The position numbers and the translations under genes are program-made. The notes under the pieces are model-generated. The model did no database searches. It saw only the letters and a program-made list of their open reading frames with translations, and was not told the DNA's origin. From Propioniciclava coleopterorum (GTDB taxonomy: Bacteria > Actinomycetota > Actinomycetes > Propionibacteriales > Propionibacteriaceae): 64,000 bases of DNA. The stretch's first letter is position 1. Each line of letters begins with the position of its first letter. This document shows positions 56,899 through 64,000 of the stretch, in pieces. The stretch is taken from positions 620,001 through 684,000 of the forward strand of contig NZ_CP049865.1 in assembly GCF_011393335.1 (NCBI RefSeq). Reading direction: 5' to 3'.

Positions 56899-58475
56899 CG
56901 CAGGAAGCCGCCCGCGAACGCCGCCAGCTGCATGACCGAGTCGGGCAGCAGGCCCAACCACAGGGTGCCCACGGCGCCGATGATCACCGGGATCCACGTC
57001 CAGGCGCTGGCCTGGCCCACGAAGGTGCCCTTGGCCGGCTCCCGGGCGAACATCACCACGATGACCTTCAGGTAGAAGTACGCCGCCACCAGCGAGCTGA
57101 GCACCGCGATCACGACCAGCCACCAGTAGCCGCCCTGCCACGCCGAGGTGAACACGGCCCACTTGCCGATGAAGCCACCGGTCAGCGGGATGCCCGCGAA
57201 GCTCAGCATGAACAGCGCCATCAGGCCGGCGACCCACGGGTTCTTCGAGGCCAGCCCCGACCAGGCGCCGATGTTGTTGTCCTCGCCGGCGGCGTTGCGG
57301 ACCATGGTCACGATCCCGAACGCGCCCACCGTGGCGAACCCGTAGGCGGCGAGGTAGAACATCACCGCGGAGGTCGAGGTCGCCTGGCCGGCGGGCACCT
57401 GCTGGTTGGCGCCGACGACGGCGGTCAGCAGGAAGCCCGCGTGCGCGATCGAGCTGTAGGCCAGCAGCCGCTTGATGTCGGTCTGGGTCAGCGCGCCGAC
57501 GATGCCGATCACCATCGTGAGGATGGCCAGCAGCGCGAAGATCGGCTGCCAGGTCCAGCGCATGCCGTCCAGCGCCACGTAGAAGACGCGCATCAGGGCG
57601 GCGACGGCGGCGAGCTTGGTGCAGATCGCCATGAACCCGGTCACCGGCGTCGGGGCACCCATGTAGACGTCCGGCGTCCAGTTGTGGAACGGGACGACGC
57701 CGGCCTTGAACAGCAGCCCGATCGCGATGAAGGCCAGCCCGATGAAGATCAGGCCGGGGCCCGTGGTGGCGTCCGCGACCGCCGCGTGGATGACGCGCAG
57801 GTCGAAGGAGCCGGACAGCACGTACAGCATCGCGATGCCGAACAGCATGAACGCCGACGCGAACGCGCCCAGCAGGAAGTACTTCAGGGCCGCTTCCTGG
57901 CTGAGCAGGCGGCGGCGACGCGCCATCCCGCTCATCAGGTACAGCGGCAGCGAGAGCACCTCCAGCGCCACGAACAGCGTCAGCAGGTCGGAGGACGCCG
58001 CGAACACCATCATCCCGGTGAGGGCGAACATGCCCAGCGGGAAGACCTCGGTGTGCTCCCGGCGGGCGGCCGAAGACTCGGCCTCCTCCACGGAGCCGGG
58101 CACGGACGCCGCGGACGCCGCGAACGTGGTCGCGCCGCCGTTGAGCCGGCGCTCACCGAAGACCAGGAACGCCAGCGCGCCGAAGACGAGCAGCGCCGCC
58201 CAGGAGAAGTACGCGGGGCCGTCCAGCGTGATGGAACCCATCGCCAGCCGGCCGGCGTAGCCGCCGCGCCAGTTGATGGTGAGGAACGCCAGCGAGGCCA
58301 CCACGGTCGCGATCACGAGCGACATCTGCGCGACGAACCGCAGCGGACGCGGCAGGACCGCCTCCAGCAGGATGCCCAGGCACGCCGCCGCGAACACGAG
58401 CAGGATCGGGGCCAGCGCCCGCCACTCGAGCGTGGGGGCCGCCATCTCCAGAGCCGGCATGAGGAACGACGACAT
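56895..58475 (-). CDS. nuoN: NADH-quinone oxidoreductase subunit N
   Basis: 526 residues with about 14 membrane helices, one of the three antiporter-like proton pumps of complex I. Conserved charged positions of the family appear in LEVLSLPLYL, LLFKAGVVPFHNWTPDVY and AYSSIAHAGFLL. A 40-residue charged Ser/Ala/Glu loop near 120 is longer than in E. coli NuoN. It abuts the nuoM stop (TAAATG) and overlaps the polyprenyl synthase. Confidence 0.95.
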   Translation of the reverse strand: MSSFLMPALEMAAPTLEWRALAPILLVFAAACLGILLEAVLPRPLRFVAQMSLVIATVVASLAFLTINWRGGYAGRLAMGSITLDGPAYFSWAALLVFGALAFLVFGERRLNGGATTFAASAASVPGSVEEAESSAARREHTEVFPLGMFALTGMMVFAASSDLLTLFVALEVLSLPLYLMSGMARRRRLLSQEAALKYFLLGAFASAFMLFGIAMLYVLSGSFDLRVIHAAVADATTGPGLIFIGLAFIAIGLLFKAGVVPFHNWTPDVYMGAPTPVTGFMAICTKLAAVAALMRVFYVALDGMRWTWQPIFALLAILTMVIGIVGALTQTDIKRLLAYSSIAHAGFLLTAVVGANQQVPAGQATSTSAVMFYLAAYGFATVGAFGIVTMVRNAAGEDNNIGAWSGLASKNPWVAGLMALFMLSFAGIPLTGGFIGKWAVFTSAWQGGYWWLVVIAVLSSLVAAYFYLKVIVVMFAREPAKGTFVGQASAWTWIPVIIGAVGTLWLGLLPDSVMQLAAFAGGFLR

Positions 58476-59987
58476 TTACTTGGCTCCCTTCACGACCGGA
58501 GCCGGGTCGGCCACGCCGACGTACTCCATGGTCGCCTTGGCGGTGGGCTCGACCAGCTGCACGGCCGGCTGCGGCACGAACCCGAGGAACAGCAGCGCGC
58601 CGATGACCGGAACCATCACGAACCGCTCCACCCCGTTCAGGTCGCGCCCGGTGAACGCCGTCTCCGACTGCTCGGTGAGCGGGCCGGTCATGGGGCGCTG
58701 GTACAGGACGGCGAGCGAGTAGACCGCCGCCAGCACGACGCCGGGGAGGGCGAACACGACGACGAGCGGGTTGCGCGCCCACGTGCCCGCGATCACGAGG
58801 AACTCGCTCACGAAGGTGGACAGGCCCGGCAGCGACAGCGCCGAGAGGCAGGCGACCAGCAGGACGCCGGCGGCGACGGGCGCCACCTTCTGGACGCCGC
58901 CGAAGGCGTTGATGTCGTAGCTGCCCCGACGCTTGGCCAGGAAGCCGACCGCCAGGAACAGCGCGGCCGTCGAGAAGCCGTGGTTGAGCATGTAGAAGAT
59001 CGAGCCGGTCTGGCTCTGGCTGGTGAAGGCATAGATGCCCAGCACCATGAATCCGAAGTGGCTGACCGAGGTGTAGGACACCAGCCGCATCATGTTCGTG
59101 CTGCCGACGGCGGCCAGGGCCCCCCACAGAATCGAGATGATCGCGAAGACCATCATGAACGGCGCGATCCAGGTGGACGCCTCGGGGAACAGCCCCAGGC
59201 AGAACCGGACCATCCCGAAGGTGCCGATCTTGTCCAGGATGCCGACCAGCAGCGTCGCGGTGCCCGGCGTGGACGCCGCGGCGGCGTCCGGCAGCCAGGT
59301 GTGCAGCGGCACCATCGGCGCCTTCACGATGAAGGCGATCAGGAAGCCGAGCATCAGCCAGCGTCCGAGGTCGCCGTCGATGCGCAGCGCGGCCAGGTCG
59401 CCGATCAGGTACGAGGGCGCACCCTGCGCGGCCCCCACCGCGAAGAGGCCGACGACGGAGGCCAGCATGATGAGGCCGCCCGCGAGGCTGAACAGCAGGA
59501 ACTTCATCGCCGCGTAGCCGCGCCGCTCGCCGCCGAAGCCGACGATCAGGAAGTACACCGGGACCAGCGTCGCCTCGAAGAAGAGGTAGAACAGCAGGAC
59601 GTCGGTGGCGGTGAACACGAACAGCGAGAGGCCCTCGAGGATCAGCACCAGGGCGAAGAACGTCTGGGCGCTCCAGCGGCCGGCCGGCGGCGTCCACTCG
59701 GCCAGCAGCACGACCGGGGTCAGGATCACGGTCAGCAGCACCATGGCCAGGCCCATGCCGTCGAGGCCGAGCGCCCACCACGCGCCGAACGCGCGGATCC
59801 ACGGGACGGCCACCGACAGGTCGGTGCCGCCCGCGTACAGCGCGGCGACGGTGGCGCCGGTCGCGAGGGTGGCGAGGGAGAAAACAAGGCCGAGCGTGCG
59901 CGCCGCGCCCCTGCCCATGGGCAGCAGCAGGACCAGACCACCGATGATCGGCAGGAGGCCGAGGAAGGTGAGCCAGGGGAATGTCAT
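58476..59987 (-). CDS. nuoM: NADH-quinone oxidoreductase subunit M
   Basis: 503 residues, about 14 membrane helices, antiporter-like pump. Family motifs include FYLFFEATLVPVYFLI (conserved Glu), FIVKAPMVPLHTWLPDA (conserved Lys) and YTSVSHFGFMVLG. GGGAGGAG precedes the ATG at 59987, which starts 13 bases after nuoL. Confidence 0.96.
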   Translation of the reverse strand: MTFPWLTFLGLLPIIGGLVLLLPMGRGAARTLGLVFSLATLATGATVAALYAGGTDLSVAVPWIRAFGAWWALGLDGMGLAMVLLTVILTPVVLLAEWTPPAGRWSAQTFFALVLILEGLSLFVFTATDVLLFYLFFEATLVPVYFLIVGFGGERRGYAAMKFLLFSLAGGLIMLASVVGLFAVGAAQGAPSYLIGDLAALRIDGDLGRWLMLGFLIAFIVKAPMVPLHTWLPDAAAASTPGTATLLVGILDKIGTFGMVRFCLGLFPEASTWIAPFMMVFAIISILWGALAAVGSTNMMRLVSYTSVSHFGFMVLGIYAFTSQSQTGSIFYMLNHGFSTAALFLAVGFLAKRRGSYDINAFGGVQKVAPVAAGVLLVACLSALSLPGLSTFVSEFLVIAGTWARNPLVVVFALPGVVLAAVYSLAVLYQRPMTGPLTEQSETAFTGRDLNGVERFVMVPVIGALLFLGFVPQPAVQLVEPTAKATMEYVGVADPAPVVKGAK

Positions 59988-60000
59988 GTCAACTCCTCCC

Positions 60001-61908
60001 TCAGCCCAGCTGGCCGAGGATCAGAACGGCACCCACGATGAGGACGCCCCACAGCATGGTGAGCGCGTAGTTACGGGTGTAGCCGGTTTGCAGGCGGCGG
60101 AGCTGGGTGGAGAGCCCCGCGAACGCGTGGCCGGCCCCGTCGACCGCCTTGTCGATGCCCTGGGCGTCCGCCGCGTCGGCCGTCCTGGCGACGACCTTCG
60201 TGGGCCCGACGAACAGGAAGTTGTTCACCTGATCGCCGAACAGGACGTTGCGCCCGGCGATGGTGATCGGGTTGCTCGTCTGCGGGGCGGTCGCCGGGAT
60301 CGGCTTGCGGCCGAACACCATCCACGCTCCGGCGACGCCGAGCGCGACGACCAGCAGCGTCGCCAGGCCGACCGGGGTCGGGATCAGGCTGACCTCGTGG
60401 GCGTGGTTGCCCACGGCGGGCTCGAGCCAGGTCTGGATCCACCAGTTCATCAGCAGGCCCGCGAAGATCGAGAACAGCGCGAGGATGATGAGCGGGATCG
60501 TCATGACCTTCGGGGACTCGTGCGGGTGCACGCCCTTGAGCCAGCGCTTCTCGCCGAAGAACGTCATCAGCATCAGGCGCGTCATGTAGAACGCGGTGAC
60601 GCCGGCGCCGATCAGGGCGCACAGGCCGATGAAGAAGTTGTCGGCGAAGGCGGCCTCGATGATGTGGTCCTTGCTGAAGTAGCCGGCGAAGAACGGGAAG
60701 CCGATGATCGCCAGGTAGCCCATCGCGAAGGTCAGGAAGGTGACCCGCATCGCCTTGGACAGCCCGCCGTAGTGGCGCATGTTCACGTCGTCGTTCATGC
60801 CGTGCATGACCGAGCCGGCGCCCAGGAACATGTTGGCCTTGAAGAAGCCGTGCGTGAGCAGGTGGAAGATCGCGAACGCGTAGCCGGCCGGGCCGATGCC
60901 CGCGGCCAGCATCATGTAGCCGATCTGGCTCATGGTCGAGCCGGCGAGCACCTTCTTGATGTCGTCCTGGCTCGTGCCGATCCAGGCGCCCGCGAGCAGC
61001 GTCACGGTGCCGACCACGACGACGGCGAGCTGCGCCGTCGGCGCCGCCTCGAACACCGCGTGGCTGCGGACGACCAGGTAGACACCGGCGGTGACCATGG
61101 TCGCGGCGTGGATGAGCGCCGACACCGGGGTCGGGCCCTCCATGGCGTCCAGCAGCCAGGCCTGCAGCGGCACCTGCGCGGACTTGCCGCACGCGGCCAG
61201 CAGCAGGAACAGGCCCATCGCGGTGGCCCAGAAGGGCTGCAGCTGGGCGGCGCCCGCGTTCACGTCCGCGAACGAGGTCGAGCCGAACATCGCCAGCATG
61301 GTGCCCATCGCCATCAGCAGGCCCAGATCGCCCACGCGGTTCATGACGAACGCCTTCGTGCCGGCGGCGGCCGCGGTCGGCTTGTGCTGCCAGAAGCTGA
61401 TGAGCAGGTACGACGCGAGGCCCACGCCCTCCCAGCCCAGGAACAGCACGATGTAGTTGTTCGCCAGGACCAGGATCAGCATCGCCGCGATGAACAGGTT
61501 CAGGTAGGCGAAGAAGCGGCGGCGGCGGTCGTCGTGCGCCATGTACCCGATCGAGTAGACGTGGATCAGCGAGCCGACGCCCGTGATGAGCAGCGCGAAC
61601 AGGATCGAGAGCTGGTCGATCAGCAGCGTCACCTCGAAGTTCCACGGGCCGACCGTGAACCATGTGTACACGTGGTTCTCCACGGCGCGCTCCGCGGCGG
61701 GGCGCATGAGCTGCTCACCGAACAGGCACGCGGCGATCGCGAACGACCACAGGACGGCCGCGGTGGCGGCCAGGTGGCCCCAGCGGTCGGTGAGCTTGCC
61801 GGCGAGCAGCAGCAGCCCGGCCATGACCAGCGGGACCGCGATCATGGTCCACGCGAGCGTGAACATCCCGGTCGCGGCGACCGGTTCGGCGAGGGTTTCC
61901 AACAACAT
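60001..61908 (-). CDS. nuoL: NADH-quinone oxidoreductase subunit L
   Basis: About 635 residues, the largest antiporter-like subunit with the long lateral helix at its C-terminus. Motifs include FLGWEGVGLASYLLI, FLLLAACGKSAQVPLQAWLLDAMEGPTPVS (split across residues about 220-250) and AGSTMSQIGYMMLA. The start is uncertain: ATG 61908 or the GTG just before it, with GAGGTGGG upstream. It follows nuoK after 13 bases. Confidence 0.96.
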   Translation of the reverse strand: MLLETLAEPVAATGMFTLAWTMIAVPLVMAGLLLLAGKLTDRWGHLAATAAVLWSFAIAACLFGEQLMRPAAERAVENHVYTWFTVGPWNFEVTLLIDQLSILFALLITGVGSLIHVYSIGYMAHDDRRRRFFAYLNLFIAAMLILVLANNYIVLFLGWEGVGLASYLLISFWQHKPTAAAAGTKAFVMNRVGDLGLLMAMGTMLAMFGSTSFADVNAGAAQLQPFWATAMGLFLLLAACGKSAQVPLQAWLLDAMEGPTPVSALIHAATMVTAGVYLVVRSHAVFEAAPTAQLAVVVVGTVTLLAGAWIGTSQDDIKKVLAGSTMSQIGYMMLAAGIGPAGYAFAIFHLLTHGFFKANMFLGAGSVMHGMNDDVNMRHYGGLSKAMRVTFLTFAMGYLAIIGFPFFAGYFSKDHIIEAAFADNFFIGLCALIGAGVTAFYMTRLMLMTFFGEKRWLKGVHPHESPKVMTIPLIILALFSIFAGLLMNWWIQTWLEPAVGNHAHEVSLIPTPVGLATLLVVALGVAGAWMVFGRKPIPATAPQTSNPITIAGRNVLFGDQVNNFLFVGPTKVVARTADAADAQGIDKAVDGAGHAFAGLSTQLRRLQTGYTRNYALTMLWGVLIVGAVLILGQLG

Positions 61909-61921
61909 CACGTCGCCCACC

Positions 61922-62224
61922 TCAGAGCTTCAGCAGGTTGGCGTCGTCGACCGAGGTCGAGCGACGGGTCTTGTAGATCGAAACGATGATCGCCAGGCCC
62001 ACCACGACCTCGGACGCGGCGACGACCATCACGAAGAAGCTGGCCACCTGCCCGTCCAGCCCGCCGGTGATGTGCGAGCCCGCGACGAGCGCGAGGTTGC
62101 AGGCATTCAGCATGAGCTCGACGCACAGGAAGGCGATCAGGGCGTTGCGGCGCACGAGGACGCCGACCGCACCGATGGCGAACAGCAGCGCGGCGAGGAT
62201 GAGGTAGTTCTCGGGGTTCATCAT
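61922..62224 (-). CDS. nuoK: NADH-quinone oxidoreductase subunit K
   Basis: 100 residues, three membrane helices, normal length. It carries two conserved membrane Glu ([12 protein letters not shown] and [12 protein letters not shown]). Start codons GTG/ATG/ATG overlap at 62227-62219; GGAGG spacing favours the ATG at 62224. It overlaps the nuoJ stop. Confidence 0.95.
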   Translation of the reverse strand: MMNPENYLILAALLFAIGAVGVLVRRNALIAFLCVELMLNACNLALVAGSHITGGLDGQVASFFVMVVAASEVVVGLAIIVSIYKTRRSTSVDDANLLKL

Positions 62225-63036
62225 CACTCGTCCTCCTCGTCCTCGACGGTCTCGATGGCGGCGAACGTCTCATCGGTGACCTGCGCCAGCGGGACCGGGT
62301 CGATGACCGCGCCGCGCAGCATGAGCGTGTGGCTGATCGACTTCTGCGCGATCGTGCCGTCGGGCAGCAGCGCCGGGGCGGCGATCGAGTTGGTCGTCGC
62401 GTAGACGCCGGAGTTCGGCAGGGTGCCGGGGTGCTCGCCCCGGGTGGCGTAGGCCAGCATCCGCTCGTCGGCCAGCTCGCGCTGGTCCTTCTTGGGCGTG
62501 ACGCGCTGGTGGTGCGCGAGGATCATCGCGCCGACGGCGGCGGTGATCAGCAGCGCCGAGGACAGCTCGAACACGAACACGTAGCGGCCGAACAGCAGCT
62601 GGGCGAGGCCCTGGGCGTTCCCGCCGAACGAGGCGTTCGCCTCGACCACGGTCGCCGGCGGGTTCACGATGGCTCCGCCGATGCCGAAGATGAGCAGGCC
62701 GGCCAGCCCGATGCCGGCCAGGATGGCCAGGGGCCGCTGGCCCTTGAGCGTCTCCACGGCCGAGTCGGGCGTGTCGACGCCGACCATCATCAGCACGAAC
62801 AGGAACATCATCATGACCGCGCCCGTGTAGACGATGATCTGCGTCATCGCCAGGAAGGGCGCGTCCAGGGACGCGTACAGCACCGCGAGGCTGATCATCG
62901 ACACGGCCATCGACAGCGCCGCGTACACCGCCCGGCGGGTGAGCACGAGGCCCAGCGCGCCGATCACGGCCAGCGGGGCCGCGATCCAGAACGTCACCTC
63001 CGCCCCCGTCACGAGCGGAACGAGCATGGGGCTCAC
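62224..63036 (-). CDS. nuoJ: NADH-quinone oxidoreductase subunit J
   Basis: 270 residues. The five-helix NuoJ core ends near residue 175 with [30 protein letters not shown] is its hallmark segment. The last 90 residues are a soluble acidic extension seen in actinobacterial NuoJ. The GTG at 63036 overlaps the nuoI stop as GTGA, with GGAGG seven bases before it. Confidence 0.95.
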   Translation of the reverse strand: MSPMLVPLVTGAEVTFWIAAPLAVIGALGLVLTRRAVYAALSMAVSMISLAVLYASLDAPFLAMTQIIVYTGAVMMMFLFVLMMVGVDTPDSAVETLKGQRPLAILAGIGLAGLLIFGIGGAIVNPPATVVEANASFGGNAQGLAQLLFGRYVFVFELSSALLITAAVGAMILAHHQRVTPKKDQRELADERMLAYATRGEHPGTLPNSGVYATTNSIAAPALLPDGTIAQKSISHTLMLRGAVIDPVPLAQVTDETFAAIETVEDEEDE

Positions 63037-63593
63037 GACGCGACCTCCTCGGTGTCGGCGGGGCCGGTGCGCGTATCCGGGACGCCGGTGGCGGGCAGGC
63101 CGAGGAAGTAGGACTTCTCGTCGGGGCCCAGGCGGCGCGGATGCGGCGGCTCCTCCATGCCCGGCAGCAGCGGGGCCAGGAGGCGGTCCTTGGTGTAGAT
63201 CATGGCTTCGCGGCTGGTGTCGGCCAGCTTGAAGTCGTTGGTCATGGTGAGCGCCCGCGTCGGGCACGCCTCGATGCACAGCCCGCACAGGATGCAGCGC
63301 AGGTAGTTGATCTGGTAGACGCGGCCGTAGCGCTCGCCGGGGCTGTACCGGTCGTCCTCGGTGTTGTCCGCGCCCTCGACGTAGATGGCGTCCGCGGGGC
63401 ACGCCCACGCGCACAGCTCGCAGCCGACGCACTTCTCCAGGCCGTCGGGCCAGCGGTTCAGCTGGTGGCGGCCGTGGAAGCGCGGCGCGGTGACCTTCTC
63501 CTGCCCGGGCATCGGGTAGCCCTGGGTGAAGGTCTTGCGGAAGATGGTCCTAAAGGTGACGCCGAAGCCGGCCCACGCATCGAAGAGGCCCAT
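63033..63593 (-). CDS. nuoI: NADH-quinone oxidoreductase subunit I
   Basis: 186 residues. Two [4Fe-4S] motifs: [16 protein letters not shown] near residue 55 and [16 protein letters not shown] near 100, the N6a/N6b clusters that pass electrons toward quinone. It overlaps the nuoH stop by one base (TAATG). This canonical copy contrasts with the short NuoI-like ferredoxin at 38.7 kb. Confidence 0.97.
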   Translation of the reverse strand: MGLFDAWAGFGVTFRTIFRKTFTQGYPMPGQEKVTAPRFHGRHQLNRWPDGLEKCVGCELCAWACPADAIYVEGADNTEDDRYSPGERYGRVYQINYLRCILCGLCIEACPTRALTMTNDFKLADTSREAMIYTKDRLLAPLLPGMEEPPHPRRLGPDEKSYFLGLPATGVPDTRTGPADTEEVAS

Positions 63594-64000
63594 TACTCGT
63601 CGTCCTTCCTCTCATCGTCGGACGTCAGGGCGCCCTGTTCCTCGGTGGTCGTGGTGGAGCTTCCGGAGACGACGCCCGCGAACTCGGGCAGCGTCTGGCC
63701 GGGCATCGGCGGGACGGGGAAGCCGCCCGCGAACGCGTCGAAGGGCTTCTCCTCGCGCTGCTCGACCACCTTCTTCTCCCCGCCCAGGAAGAGGACGGCG
63801 ATCAGCGCCAGCACGACGACGCCGATGATGATGTAGAGCAGCGGGCCCTGCAGGTACCCGTGGTTCGACAGGCCGCGCATGAGCGAGATGATCATGACCC
63901 AGGCCAGCGAGATCGGGATGAGCCACTTCCAGCCCAGCGCCATGAACTGGTCGTAGCGGAAGCGGGGCAGCGTGCCGCGCAGCCACACGAACAGCGAGAT
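63593..64000 (-). CDS. nuoH: NADH-quinone oxidoreductase subunit H (5' part outside window)
   Basis: Only the C-terminal 135 codons are present. The conserved [20 protein letters not shown] segment, which lies at the quinone-binding end of NuoH, is followed by a last membrane helix ([20 protein letters not shown]) and a charged C-terminal tail of about 60 residues that is longer than in E. coli. The upstream nuo genes lie beyond the right edge. Confidence 0.96.
   Translation of the reverse strand: MSLFVWLRGTLPRFRYDQFMALGWKWLIPISLAWVMIISLMRGLSNHGYLQGPLLYIIIGVVVLALIAVLFLGGEKKVVEQREEKPFDAFAGGFPVPPMPGQTLPEFAGVVSGSSTTTTEEQGALTSDDERKDDE

Overview
This 64 kb window comes from a high-GC Gram-positive chromosome, most likely an actinobacterium of the Propionibacteriaceae. 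The lineage call rests on the content: an actinobacterial-type rrn operon without spacer tRNAs, a mycothiol-type MshA glycosyltransferase, a polyprenol-phosphate-mannose-dependent mannosyltransferase, HadA/HadB-like dehydratases between rpmG and tRNA-Trp/secE, KorAB, a nuo operon ending in a polyprenyl diphosphate synthase, and frequent leaderless GTG/ATG starts. The genus cannot be fixed by eye.

Layout. 1-26963 (mostly minus strand) is a ribosome/RNA polymerase region: rpoC (cut by the left edge), rpoB, a three-gene cassette (Cthe_2159-like lipoprotein, VTC polyphosphate-polymerase-like protein, DUF4956 membrane protein), a plus-strand RibD/DHFR-like reductase, rplL-rplJ with a leader hairpin, DUF1846, a full 5S-23S-16S rRNA operon, rplA-rplK-nusG-secE, tRNA-Trp, murB, the maoC-type pair, a divergent mshA-like gene, rpmG and tRNA-Met/Thr. 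The usual rplKA-rplJL-rpoBC order is kept but interrupted by the rRNA operon and by the polymer cassette.

27-34.5 kb: a divergent epimerase/TetR pair with twin operators, tRNA-Tyr, yajQ, two small genes, and the efeUOB ferrous-iron system behind a DtxR/IdeR-type iron box. 34.4-46 kb: exonuclease III, a 3-hydroxyisobutyryl-CoA hydrolase-like enzyme, an MptB-like mannosyltransferase, an orphan NuoB/NuoC/NuoI-like triplet directly upstream of korAB, a GH15 enzyme, threonine synthase and a TetR regulator. 46-50.4 kb: one 1445-codon gene joining two 2-hydroxyacyl-CoA-dehydratase-activase domains to a DUF2229-type region. 50.6-55.9 kb: an amidase and a DUF222/HNH (13E12-type) gene set among repeat-rich DNA without convincing genes. 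55.9-64 kb: the distal nuo operon (nuoH to nuoN) plus a polyprenyl diphosphate synthase.

An important caution: at least eleven, probably twelve, genes or gene positions carry single-base deletions in G/C runs, including two in the essential rpoB. They always lose a base, so they are best read as sequencing errors rather than pseudogenes. Coordinates of these genes below span the whole corrected gene, and their lengths assume the missing base is restored.
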